64,000 bases of DNA from Prevotella melaninogenica. Its GTDB lineage: Bacteria > Bacteroidota > Bacteroidia > Bacteroidales > Bacteroidaceae. Every line of letters begins with the position of its first letter. The stretch's first letter is position 1. Made by a program: the position numbers and the translations under genes. The notes under the pieces are model-generated. The model was not told the origin of the DNA and did no database searches. It worked only from the letters and a program-made list of their open reading frames with translations. Below, one piece after another: positions 19,882 through 28,729 of the stretch. The DNA lies in the NCBI RefSeq assembly GCF_018127925.1, contig NZ_CP072348.1, positions 1,160,001 through 1,224,000 on the forward strand, read 5' to 3'.

Positions 19882-19920
19882 AAAAAGCGAACAAAGGAAA
19901 CTTCGTAAAGTCCTTTGTTT
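19882..19920 (-). terminator. Conserved leader terminator-like hairpin, cassette B
   Basis: Minus-strand AACAAAGGA and TCCTTTGTT arms with an inner CTT/AAG stem, followed by CGCTTTTTT. It is the same structure as at 11192-11230 with a different loop. Confidence 0.6.
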
Positions 19921-19974
19921 ACAAGGGATACGCCACGCTTCGCGCGCGCGTAGGATGAAAGAAAAAGTGTATGA

Positions 19975-20124
<150 letters not shown>

Positions 20125-20144
20125 TGCTAATTTGTTCACGGGCG

Positions 20145-20152
20145 CAAAGGTA
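20145..20152 (-). promoter_or_regulatory. -7 element of cassette B promoter
   Basis: Minus-strand TACCTTTG, as in cassette A. Predicted start near 20139. The -33 element is weak. Confidence 0.55.
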
Positions 20153-20291
20153 AAAAGAAAAGTTGGAATAAAAGAATAAAAGAAAAGAAAAGTAGTCCTA
20201 CCTCCCCCCTCGCTCTCCTATAAAGGAGAGGAGGTGTGAAGAGTAGCAATTATAAAAGTGGGAGAAGGACTACTAATATTTTATGTTCTCA

Positions 20292-21692
20292 TTACATAAT
20301 ATGCAACCAACGAAGAATATCGTTAAGGTTGGCAAATATCATAAGGAGGATTAGGATGGTTATACCTACATACTCCGCACGTACCATGAATTTCTCTGAC
20401 GGTTTACGACGAGTAATCATCTCATAGAGAAGGAATACCACATGACCACCATCCAAAGCAGGGATAGGAAGAATGTTCATGAAGGCAAGCATGATACTCA
20501 AGAAGGCTGTCATAGACCAGAACATATACCAGTCCCAGAATGGAGGGAAAAGACTACCGATAGCTCCGAAGCCTCCAATACTCTTAGCACCATCTGCTGA
20601 AGCAAGATAACGGAAGTTACCAACATAGCCACGCAGCACGTTCCAACCATGCTTTATACCTGCAGGGAAACTCTCAAAGAAAGAGTATTCCTCCTGTACA
20701 GGCTTATAATAACTTGCCAATGTTGACTGTAAAACACCCAACTTCAAATCAGGTGTCAACATAAGTTTTAATGTATCGAGTTTTGCTGCGCCCTTATGCT
20801 GAACTGTCAGCACAACAGAACGAACTGCAAGAGAATCCTTATGGGTATTCTTCACTGCCAAGACATCACTCAAGACACCTGTCTGATAATTCATATCTGT
20901 CCATGTCTCAACTGGCTTTCCATTGATAGACTTAATGAGGTCGCCTGCCTTAATACCTGCTTTCGCTGCTGGTGTATCACCCAACACGCTATCCACCTGT
21001 GCAGGAATGAAAGGCTCTGCAAACAAAGGACGCGTCTTAATCATTGAGAGCATATCCAAATCACCAGGCAGAGTAATACTATGTTTCTTACCATTACGAA
21101 GAACATCCACACGCTTAGCCTGTGCTATCTGACGGAAGAAATCGCCATTCACATTGGCATACTCACGGAATGCGCCTTGATCTGTTCCCAACATTACATC
21201 GTGGTCTTTGAAACCTAAAGCCTTAGCCTCTGCATTGAAACGCATACCCATACTCATGTCAGACACCTTGAAATAGCTGTCTCCCCATACGAACATCACC
21301 ATTGAATAAATGAAGAGAGCGAGGAGAAAGTTGACCAACACACCACCTATCATAATCAAAAGACGCTGCCAAGCTGGCTTTGTACGGAACTCCCATGGTT
21401 GTGGTTCCTGCTTCATCTGGTCGGTATCGAAGCTTTCATCTATCATACCAGAAATCTTGCAGTAGCCACCCAATGGCAGCCAACCCATACCATATTCCGT
21501 ATCGTCTTTCTTAGGTTTCCAACTGAAGAGTTTACCTTTCCACTTACCGATGCCCACATCGAAGAATACGAAGAACTTTTCAACGCGAACGCCGAAAAGC
21601 TTCGCAAAGAACATGTGTCCGCCTTCATGCAGCAGGACAAGCAGAGAGATTGCCAGAACAAACTGGAGCAATCTGATCAGAAATGTTTCCAT
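20292..21692 (-). CDS. rseP: RIP (site-2) zinc metalloprotease
   Basis: 466 residues. The zinc motif HEGGH is at residues 22-26 in the first membrane helix, followed by a PDZ domain around 230-320 (DTPAAKAGIKAGDLIKSING), the C-terminal ALDGGH motif and helices. The enzyme cuts transmembrane segments of anti-sigma factors and clears signal peptides in the inner membrane. It is the last gene of the DUF4290-murA-rimM-dxr-rseP run. The dxr stop is 14 nt upstream. Confidence 0.93.
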   Translation of the reverse strand: METFLIRLLQFVLAISLLVLLHEGGHMFFAKLFGVRVEKFFVFFDVGIGKWKGKLFSWKPKKDDTEYGMGWLPLGGYCKISGMIDESFDTDQMKQEPQPWEFRTKPAWQRLLIMIGGVLVNFLLALFIYSMVMFVWGDSYFKVSDMSMGMRFNAEAKALGFKDHDVMLGTDQGAFREYANVNGDFFRQIAQAKRVDVLRNGKKHSITLPGDLDMLSMIKTRPLFAEPFIPAQVDSVLGDTPAAKAGIKAGDLIKSINGKPVETWTDMNYQTGVLSDVLAVKNTHKDSLAVRSVVLTVQHKGAAKLDTLKLMLTPDLKLGVLQSTLASYYKPVQEEYSFFESFPAGIKHGWNVLRGYVGNFRYLASADGAKSIGGFGAIGSLFPPFWDWYMFWSMTAFLSIMLAFMNILPIPALDGGHVVFLLYEMITRRKPSEKFMVRAEYVGITILILLMIFANLNDILRWLHIM

Positions 21693-21706
21693 TATTTATC
21701 TATTCA

Positions 21707-22864
21707 TTATTTATTATTCATAATCTCAAGTGCTACACGGCGTGCCTCAGCATCCGCCTGCACATATACATCATAATCTGGATTGCTATCAAAAGCAACC
21801 GTTTGCATTGCCTTCTCAATGATGTCGCCCATTGCCAAGAAACTACAAGCACCCTTACGGAAGCCTTCATTGACTATTTCGTTGGCTGCATTGACAATAC
21901 AAGGCATATTGCCACCCTTATTGATAGCTTCGTATGCCATGGCTAAACACTTAAACTTCTCAACATCAGGTTCAAAGAATTCCAATGGTTGACGGAAGAA
22001 GTCTAACCTATCACCAGCTAACGGTAGACGTTGTGGAAAAGAAAAAGCATATTGGATAGGTAATCTCATATCTGGAACACCTAACTGTGCCTTTACACCA
22101 CCATCACAGAACTGTACCGCACTGTGAACAATAGACTGAGGATGAACCAACACTTGTATCTTATCAGCAGGCACACCAAAGAGCCACTTAGCTTCTATCA
22201 CTTCAAAACCCTTGTTCATCAAAGACGCGGAATCGATAGTAATCTTTGCACCCATATCCCATGTAGGATGCTTGAGAGCATCAGCTGCAGTGACATGCTT
22301 CAACTGTTCATGGGTAAAGGTACGGAATGGTCCACCAGAACAGGTGAGAAGAATCTTCTCAATCTCATTCGCATCTTCACCAACTAAGCTCTGGAAGATA
22401 GCGCTATGCTCACTGTCTACAGGCAAGATAGGCACGTGATACTGTTGAGCCAACTGAAGAATCAACTCGCCAGCTACGACAAGTGTCTCCTTATTCGCCA
22501 AACATATCTTCTTCTTTGCTTTGATAGCGTGGATTGTTGGAGCAAGACCCGAATAGCCAACCATCGCAGTGAGTACCATATCTATTGATGGTGACTCAAC
22601 GATGTCTTCTAAGGCTTTACTACCAGCATACACCTTTATATCAGGCATATCAGCCAGTTCTTGCTTCAAAGGTTCGTAGTAAGCCTCATCAGCAATGACA
22701 ACCGCAGCAGGATTAAAGCGACGAGCCTGCTCAGCAAGTTCCTTCCAACGATGATTAGCAGTGAGTGCATAAGCCTCATAGAGGTCTGAATGCTGACTGA
22801 TAACATCAAGGGCTTGCGTACCAATGCTTCCTGTTGAACCTAATATACAGATTTGTTCTTTCAT
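21707..22864 (-). CDS. dxr: 1-deoxy-D-xylulose 5-phosphate reductoisomerase
   Basis: 385 residues from the ATG at 22864 (MKEQICILGSTGSIG). A longer frame to 22900 would overlap rimM and adds nothing conserved. The NADPH-binding GSTGSIGTQALDVI is at the N-terminus, the metal and substrate region includes VDSEHSAIFQ, and DSASLMNKGFEVIEAKWLF follows. The enzyme catalyses the second step of the MEP isoprenoid pathway in the cytoplasm. Confidence 0.95.
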   Translation of the reverse strand: MKEQICILGSTGSIGTQALDVISQHSDLYEAYALTANHRWKELAEQARRFNPAAVVIADEAYYEPLKQELADMPDIKVYAGSKALEDIVESPSIDMVLTAMVGYSGLAPTIHAIKAKKKICLANKETLVVAGELILQLAQQYHVPILPVDSEHSAIFQSLVGEDANEIEKILLTCSGGPFRTFTHEQLKHVTAADALKHPTWDMGAKITIDSASLMNKGFEVIEAKWLFGVPADKIQVLVHPQSIVHSAVQFCDGGVKAQLGVPDMRLPIQYAFSFPQRLPLAGDRLDFFRQPLEFFEPDVEKFKCLAMAYEAINKGGNMPCIVNAANEIVNEGFRKGACSFLAMGDIIEKAMQTVAFDSNPDYDVYVQADAEARRVALEIMNNK

Positions 22865-22889
22865 TAATTCTTTTAGTTTATGTTGCGAA

Positions 22890-23411
22890 TCAGAGGTCAA
22901 GTAGTCCTGCTGGAATCCGCATCGTAATCGTCTGTGACGCTATGTCTGTCGCAACGATAAGTTCGTCAGTGGCAGGAATGAGTATTTCCTCGCCTTCAGG
23001 TGTACTCACCTCAAAGAGCGTATTGACTGTTGTTTCATCTACAGCAACAATCTTGCCAATCACATTATTCGTTGCTTCATCTAACAAGGAATAACTGACA
23101 ATCTGCGCCCATGACACATCATCTGTCCCCTCCTCTGCCAACTTACGTGGGAAATAGACAATACATCCGGTCAGTTCGCGTGCTTGTGCATCGCTATTGA
23201 TGTCACAAAACTTCATCAGGGCTATCTCATCAGAACGGAACCGATATTCCTCTATAAAGAAAGGAACAAGGATTCCGTCAATGTCCAATATTAGGTAATC
23301 GGCATCTACCACATCAAAAACGTCATCGGAGAACTGCAACTGCAACTCTCCGTGTACGCCATGCGGCTTCCCGATGCGCCCAATCTTATAGACTTCTTCC
23401 TTCTTAATCAT
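22890..23411 (-). CDS. rimM: Ribosome maturation factor RimM
   Basis: 173 residues. The N-terminal RimM domain has IGRIGKPHGVHGELQLQFSD, and the C-terminal PRC-barrel part includes ILIPATDELI. The protein assists 30S head maturation by binding S19. It follows murA after a 250-nt gap that holds a tandem array, so it may have its own expression level. Confidence 0.93.
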   Translation of the reverse strand: MIKKEEVYKIGRIGKPHGVHGELQLQFSDDVFDVVDADYLILDIDGILVPFFIEEYRFRSDEIALMKFCDINSDAQARELTGCIVYFPRKLAEEGTDDVSWAQIVSYSLLDEATNNVIGKIVAVDETTVNTLFEVSTPEGEEILIPATDELIVATDIASQTITMRIPAGLLDL

Positions 23412-23486
23412 CTTTTCATCTTATATCTGTAGTACTGATAAAACTACAACTTATTTCAATACAGAATTGTTTTTTTCTATAAAACG

Positions 23487-23618
23487 GTCGACCCTTTTGC
23501 CCAAAACCGTCTACCTTTTTGAGGAAAAAGGTCAACCTTTTTGCAAGAAAACGTCAACCCTTTTGCAAGAATAGGTCAACCCTTTTGCAAGAATAGGTCA
23601 ACCCTATTTATCTAAAAT
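23487..23618. repeat. 22-nt tandem array between murA and rimM
   Basis: Units starting GTCAACCCTTTTGCAAGAATAG or close variants begin at 23487, 23509, 23531, 23553, 23575 and 23597, each exactly 22 nt apart. The last is partial. The sequence is unrelated to the other arrays except for the period. Confidence 0.9.
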
Positions 23619-23661
23619 CCACAACACACTCTCTCAAAGTGCGGTTTTAGATACGATGGGA

Positions 23662-24975
23662 CTAACAAACCTCTGCTCGCTGAATCTTTGCACCAAGGGC
23701 ATTGAGGCGTCCTTCGATGTTCTCATATCCTCGGTCGATTTGTACTATATTATCAATACGACTTGTTCCCTGTGCTGTCAGTGCTGCGATAAGCAGTGCA
23801 ATACCCGCACGAATATCAGGACTTGACATACGACCCGCACGAAGTTTCTTGGCATTATCGTGACCAACAACTACAGCACGGTGAGGATCACAGAGGATTA
23901 TCTGTGCACCCATATCAATGAGTTTATCCACGAAGAACAAGCGACTCTCAAACATCTTCTGGTGGAAAAGTACGCTACCCTGTGCCTGTGTAGCAACTAC
24001 GAGCAGCACAGAGATAAGATCTGGTGTCAATCCTGGCCATGGCGCATCGCTAATGGTCATGATAGTTCCATCAATGAAAGAGTCTATCACATAGTGGTCC
24101 TGACGTGGAATGATGAGGTCGTCATTATCTACTATTATCTGTACACCGAGACGGTGGAAGGTGTCGAGTATCAATCCCAAGTTAGGAACGGACACATCCT
24201 TAATGCGAACACCATCACCAATCATTGCAGCAATACCAATGAAAGAGCCTACCTCAATCATATCAGGCAGGATTCTATGGTCAGCAGAATGCAATTCCTT
24301 CACGCCCTCGATAGTAATCAAGTTACTGGCAATACCGCTAATCTTTGCACCCATTGCATTAAGCATCTTACAGAGTTGCTGGATATAAGGCTCACAAGCT
24401 GCGTTGTAAATTGTTGTTGTTCCTTCTGCCAACACTGCTGCCATAATGATATTAGCAGTACCCGTAATAGACGCCTCGTCTAATAGCATATAAGTACCAA
24501 CAAGCTTATCAGCCTGTATCTCATATACATCACGGTCTTCAACACGCCCAAAGTGTGCACCAAGATTCTTGAATCCAAGGAAGTGGGTATCCAAACGACG
24601 ACGACCAATCTTGTCACCACCTGGCTTAGCTATCGTAGCCTTACCAAAACGACCCAACAATGGACCAATCATCAAGACACTTCCACGCAGAGAAGAGCAC
24701 TTCTTCACAAAGTCGCTACTCTCTAAATAATCGAGGTTTACCTCGTCTGCTTGGAAAGAGAACTCATTAGGAGCAAGCTTCTTAACCTTTACACCAATAT
24801 CCTGTAAAAGCTTGATAAGATTGTTCACATCGAGGATATCAGGAACATTACGTATGATAACCTCTTCTGATGTCAATAATGTTGCGCAAATCACCTCCAA
24901 GGCTTCATTCTTTGCACCTTGTGGAGCAATCGTGCCACTCAGCCGATGTCCACCTTCTATGATAAAGGATTCCAT
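23662..24975 (-). CDS. murA: UDP-N-acetylglucosamine 1-carboxyvinyltransferase
   Basis: 437 residues, the normal length. EPSP-synthase fold with AKNEALEVICATLLT, the active-site loop KPGGDKIGRRRLDTHFLG, and the C-terminal DIRAGIALLIAALTAQG block. It catalyses the first committed step of peptidoglycan synthesis. The loop residue equivalent to E. coli Cys115, the fosfomycin target, is Asp121 here. It follows the DUF4290 gene by 11 nt. Confidence 0.95.
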   Translation of the reverse strand: MESFIIEGGHRLSGTIAPQGAKNEALEVICATLLTSEEVIIRNVPDILDVNNLIKLLQDIGVKVKKLAPNEFSFQADEVNLDYLESSDFVKKCSSLRGSVLMIGPLLGRFGKATIAKPGGDKIGRRRLDTHFLGFKNLGAHFGRVEDRDVYEIQADKLVGTYMLLDEASITGTANIIMAAVLAEGTTTIYNAACEPYIQQLCKMLNAMGAKISGIASNLITIEGVKELHSADHRILPDMIEVGSFIGIAAMIGDGVRIKDVSVPNLGLILDTFHRLGVQIIVDNDDLIIPRQDHYVIDSFIDGTIMTISDAPWPGLTPDLISVLLVVATQAQGSVLFHQKMFESRLFFVDKLIDMGAQIILCDPHRAVVVGHDNAKKLRAGRMSSPDIRAGIALLIAALTAQGTSRIDNIVQIDRGYENIEGRLNALGAKIQRAEVC

Positions 24976-24986
24976 GTGTCGTTATT

Positions 24987-25586
24987 TTACTTTTTCTTCT
25001 TATTACGAGGCTGAGCAAACTCTCTCGCATTAATTTTCTCAAACTTGAATGTATCAAGGTCCAACTGAATCTTACCGTCTGTAAAGCGGGCAAGGTCAGA
25101 TGCTATCTTCTCATCATCACAAGTACCATGTCCCCACTGCATCAGACTACGTTTCATCTGATTAGCAACCGAACGCACGAATGCATCACGACGTGCTCCA
25201 GGCTCCATTGTTTTCAATTCCTCAAAAGCCTCAAAGAGTAATCGCCCATAATGCCTTACTGGAATATTTGACATGGGATAGCTCATTGGTTCTGGCTTAG
25301 TAGCTATCTTCAAAGCCTCTGACACATCGCAAGGATAGTCAATATCCAACTCAAAGTTAGCCATCAATGCCAAATGATCCCAGAGCTTTTCCATGTGATC
25401 AAAGTTACCACGATTCTGGGCATTCATCCTATCCATAATGGAAATGATGGTTTCCGCACATCGCTGACGCTCTTCCTTTGTAGGAAGCCCAATGGCATAA
25501 TCCACCATGTTTTGTATCTCTCGCCCATACTGTGGCAGTATGAGTCGTTCTCGCTGTGTGTTATAATCTAATCCTTCTATATTCAT
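24987..25586 (-). CDS. DUF4290 family protein
   Basis: 199 residues, soluble. Motifs of the Bacteroidetes DUF4290 family: LDYNTQRERLILPQYGREIQ at the N-terminus, WDHLALMANFELDIDYP, and PVRHYGRLL. The C-terminal tail is basic (PRNKKKK). Function unknown. Its constant position upstream of murA in Bacteroidetes suggests a link to envelope growth, which is inference. Confidence 0.85.
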   Translation of the reverse strand: MNIEGLDYNTQRERLILPQYGREIQNMVDYAIGLPTKEERQRCAETIISIMDRMNAQNRGNFDHMEKLWDHLALMANFELDIDYPCDVSEALKIATKPEPMSYPMSNIPVRHYGRLLFEAFEELKTMEPGARRDAFVRSVANQMKRSLMQWGHGTCDDEKIASDLARFTDGKIQLDLDTFKFEKINAREFAQPRNKKKK

Positions 25587-25643
25587 TGAATAGTGAATGT
25601 TACATTTTAAGTGATGACGTCAAGCCTTATTCTAAAGCCTAAT

Positions 25644-26336
25644 CTACAGCAATGGCTTTGCCTGCTTAGCGACAAAGTCTTTAAGATAGAATGGAACGAA
25701 GTAAGCAACATCCTCAAACTTCTCTTGTGCAATACGCTTCTCTGCCAATGGGAACATATTCTTAGCCAAAGCATCAATACCCTTGATTAGGTGTGCATTA
25801 GGATGATTGATAATCTCCATACACTTCTCTGCACCATTACCAAAGAAGTAAACAGAACCACGATCAAGATATTCCTTGTAGGTATTCTCATCGACTACAT
25901 CTGCCTGGATGCCACGTACTTCTTTCAAAGCACGATTATACACAGCAGAATAAACTTCCATACGGCGCGCATCAATCATTGGAATGAGAAGAGCATTTTC
26001 CTCAATCTCTTCATGATGAAGCAATACTGGTACAGCTAACAGTTCCAAGGTTGGCACTGCCAACAACTTTACTCCACGACCATAGCAGATTCCCTTTGCC
26101 ATGGAAACACCGACACGCAGACCAGTATATGAACCCGGACCACTACTAACTGCCACTGCATCCAATGGCAAGTTATTATTATCAATGAAGGCAAGTGCCT
26201 CATCTACAAATGTTCCTAACTTTTCTCTATGCTTAGGATCGAGCGTATCTTGCTTATCGAAAATACAAGTTCCATCCTGACTTACTGCAACAGAGCACAC
26301 ATTTGTACTCGTATCAATATTTAATATACAAGACAT
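25644..26336 (-). CDS. tsaB: tRNA threonylcarbamoyladenosine biosynthesis protein TsaB
   Basis: 230 residues from the ATG at 26336 (MSCILNIDTSTNVCSVAVSQ). A start three codons upstream is possible. ASKHA fold with AVSSGPGSYTGLRVGVSMAKG, the TsaB signature. It partners TsaD and TsaE in t6A37 formation on ANN-decoding tRNAs. It is divergent from yicC. Confidence 0.93.
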   Translation of the reverse strand: MSCILNIDTSTNVCSVAVSQDGTCIFDKQDTLDPKHREKLGTFVDEALAFIDNNNLPLDAVAVSSGPGSYTGLRVGVSMAKGICYGRGVKLLAVPTLELLAVPVLLHHEEIEENALLIPMIDARRMEVYSAVYNRALKEVRGIQADVVDENTYKEYLDRGSVYFFGNGAEKCMEIINHPNAHLIKGIDALAKNMFPLAEKRIAQEKFEDVAYFVPFYLKDFVAKQAKPLL

Positions 26337-26364
26337 AAAAATCAATTATGTTCTAAATAACTTG

Positions 26365-26403
26365 CAAATATACTCTTTTTATTCCACATTTTTTGTACAT
26401 TTG
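26365..26403. promoter_or_regulatory. Divergent -7 elements for tsaB and yicC
   Basis: Minus-strand TATATTTG (26365-26372) faces tsaB and plus-strand TACATTTG (26396-26403) faces yicC. Upstream -33 elements are weak in both. Confidence 0.5.
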
Positions 26404-26426
26404 CAAAAAATTAACGCGAAAAGCTC

Positions 26427-27305
26427 ATGATACTATCAATGACAGGCTATGGCAAAGCTGTTGTAGCCTACAAGGAAAAGAAAATCAATGTTGAGGTGAA
26501 ATCACTTAATAGTAAGTCACTCGACCTCTCAGCACGCATCGCACCCCTCTACAGAGAAAAGGAAATGGAAATCCGTCGTCTCCTTGCACAGAAGTTAGAA
26601 CGCGGTAAAGTTGACTTCTCCTTATGGGTTGAAAAGGAGTCTACTGTTGACGCCACTCCTATCAACACTGCTCTTGTAGAAAACTATTATAAACAAATCA
26701 AAGCCATCTCTGCATCTACTGGTATCCCAGAGCCAGAGGATTGGTTTACAACGCTTCTTCGCCTACCTGACGTAACAGCAAAAACTGAAGTTGAGGTTTT
26801 AGATAACGAGGAATGGGAAGTAGCACAGCAGGCTATCAACGAGGCTATTGAAAAGCTCACCGAATTCCGCAAACAGGAAGGTGCGGCATTGCAGAAGAAG
26901 TTTACCGAGAAGATTGACAATATCGCTAATCTTTTGAAGAGCATCGAACCTTTTGAAAAGAGTCGTGTACCAAAGATTAGAGAAAAGATTATTGATGGTC
27001 TCAAACAGATTCCAGAGGTTGACTACGATAAGAATCGTCTTGAGCAGGAACTGATTTACTACATCGAGAAACTCGACATCAACGAGGAGAAGCAGCGACT
27101 GACAAACCACCTCAAATACTTCCATGAAACAATGAAAGAGAGTGGTCATGGTGTTGGCAAAAAACTCGGTTTCATCGCACAAGAAATGGGACGCGAAATC
27201 AATACCACTGGCTCTAAGAGCAATCAAGCAGAGATGCAAAACATCGTCGTTAAGATGAAGGACGAGCTGGAGCAGATTAAGGAACAGGTTTTGAATGCAT
27301 TGTAA
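26427..27305 (+). CDS. yicC: YicC family protein (endoribonuclease family)
   Basis: 292 residues. The N-terminus MILSMTGYGKAVVAYKEKKI and later NVEVKSLNSKSLDLSARIAP are the YicC signature. The C-terminus has DUF1732-type QEMGREINTTGSKSNQAEMQ. E. coli YicC is an endoribonuclease acting on the RyhB RNA; the target here is unknown. In Bacteroidetes the usual order is yicC-gmk-nadD, which is kept here apart from the DUF559 insertion before gmk. Confidence 0.92.
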   Translation: MILSMTGYGKAVVAYKEKKINVEVKSLNSKSLDLSARIAPLYREKEMEIRRLLAQKLERGKVDFSLWVEKESTVDATPINTALVENYYKQIKAISASTGIPEPEDWFTTLLRLPDVTAKTEVEVLDNEEWEVAQQAINEAIEKLTEFRKQEGAALQKKFTEKIDNIANLLKSIEPFEKSRVPKIREKIIDGLKQIPEVDYDKNRLEQELIYYIEKLDINEEKQRLTNHLKYFHETMKESGHGVGKKLGFIAQEMGREINTTGSKSNQAEMQNIVVKMKDELEQIKEQVLNAL

Positions 27306-27307
27306 AG

Positions 27308-28053
27308 ACCTCCCCCAGCCCCTCCGAAGGAGGGGAGTGCCTAACGGGATAAAGTTGGATAAAGGTAGTCACTACAATTGGAGATAATGAGGATATTGAA
27401 ATAAGTGAGTAAACATACCTTCTTCTAAAATAAGGAATAGTATCGCAAATAAGAAACATCTCCTATGTCAAAATATTCATAGATTATCAAACAAACTAAG
27501 TCGTAGCTATGGAAAAGAAAGATAAAGGACACTATTATTTTGGAAACCTTCACTACTATACCAATGATGCTTCTACTTATCAGCTACTTTGTCAAAATGC
27601 AAAATATAATAGGAAACATCCTACTGAGGCAGAGGCACTTTTATGGGAATACCTTAGGGGAAAACAATTAGGTGTACGCTTTCGCCGACAACATCCTATC
27701 TATGACTATATCCCTGACTTCGTATGTCTTTCATTAAATCTTATAATAGAAGTTGACGGAGATTATCACCTCGCAGAAGAACAGAAATTAAGCGATGAAA
27801 AACGAGATGCTTACCTTATGGCTTTCGGTTTTCATATCATTAGATTCACCAACGAGGAAGTCCTGCACAATCTCAATAAAGTATTAAACAAAATAAAAAC
27901 AGCTATGAACAAACTTTTATCTGAAAACAAATCAGCTAATATAACACCAGCAGCTAAAATACAGGAAAACACTTCCAACATCACATCGTCTTCTAACACG
28001 TCCCACGACTGTCCGTTAGGCACTCCCCTCCCTCGGAGGGGTGGGGGGAGGTT
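27308..28053. mobile_element. REP-DUF559-REP unit inserted before gmk
   Basis: The REP-like palindrome at 27308-27350 (ACCTCCCCCAGCCCCTCC then GAAGGAGGGGAGTGCC) recurs inverted at 28011-28053. Between them lies the coding sequence of a DUF559 endonuclease-like domain (27509 to about 27910) and low-complexity DNA. The arrangement resembles a REPtron, but with DUF559 in place of the REP-associated transposase. That this unit moves is inference. Confidence 0.5.
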
Positions 28054-28714
28054 ACTCATCCTCTCAGCTCCTTCTGGTGCAGGTAAGAGTACCATCGTTC
28101 AGTGGTTAATGAAAGAACATCCGGAACTAAAGTTGGCTTTTTCTATTAGTTGTACTACCCGTGCACCACGTGGTACGGAGCAGGATGGTGTAGAATATAT
28201 CTTCCTTTCACCTGAACAGTTCAAAGAGAAAATTGCTAATGGAGAGTTCCTTGAGTATGAAGAGGTATACGAGGACCGCTTTTATGGCACGTTAAAATCA
28301 CAGGTAGAGAGCCAGTCTGCAGCAGGCCAGAATGTTATCTTCGATGTTGATGTGAAGGGTGGCTGTAACATAAAGAAATTCTATGGCGACCGTGCTTTAA
28401 GTCTTTTCATCCAACCTCCATCAGTAGAAGAACTGCGTCGTCGCCTTGTTGGTAGACAAACTGATAGTGCAGAGGCTATTGAAAACCGCCTTGCTAAGGC
28501 TTCAGAGGAGCTTACCTTCGCTGAAAAATTCGATAAGATAATCGTAAATGACGATCTTGAGAAAGCAAAGCAAGAGACTTATGAGGTTGTTAAGGCGTTT
28601 TTAACATCTCCCCCAAAAACTAAATCATATAACGTCGCTATTCAAAAGAAGATAGGAATAACAGTAGTTCGAGATAATATAAGTCATACAGGAAAATACG
28701 AATCTATAGAATAG
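27509..28714 (+). CDS. gmk: DUF559 domain fused to guanylate kinase
   Basis: 401 residues, twice normal Gmk. Residues about 20-135 are a DUF559 (Vsr-like endonuclease fold) domain: RKHPTEAEALLWEYLRGKQL, GVRFRRQHPIYDYIPDFVC, LIIEVDGDYH. A Ser/Thr/Asn-rich linker follows, then REP-encoded CPLGTPLPRRGGG, then a complete guanylate kinase: LLILSAPSGAGKST (P-loop near 186-195), SCTTRAPRGTEQDGVEY, GEFLEYEEVYEDRFYGT. The Gmk part phosphorylates GMP and should be essential. No ATG lies near the canonical Gmk start, so expression needs the fused frame or a non-ATG start. About 30 extra residues follow the normal C-terminus. Confidence 0.88.
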   Translation: MEKKDKGHYYFGNLHYYTNDASTYQLLCQNAKYNRKHPTEAEALLWEYLRGKQLGVRFRRQHPIYDYIPDFVCLSLNLIIEVDGDYHLAEEQKLSDEKRDAYLMAFGFHIIRFTNEEVLHNLNKVLNKIKTAMNKLLSENKSANITPAAKIQENTSNITSSSNTSHDCPLGTPLPRRGGGRLLILSAPSGAGKSTIVQWLMKEHPELKLAFSISCTTRAPRGTEQDGVEYIFLSPEQFKEKIANGEFLEYEEVYEDRFYGTLKSQVESQSAAGQNVIFDVDVKGGCNIKKFYGDRALSLFIQPPSVEELRRRLVGRQTDSAEAIENRLAKASEELTFAEKFDKIIVNDDLEKAKQETYEVVKAFLTSPPKTKSYNVAIQKKIGITVVRDNISHTGKYESIE

Positions 28715-28729
28715 ATAAAAAAACTCACC

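Noticed and set aside
22865-22900. Longer start for dxr at 22900
   Set aside because: It would overlap the end of rimM and precede the conserved MKEQICILGSTGSIG start by non-conserved residues.
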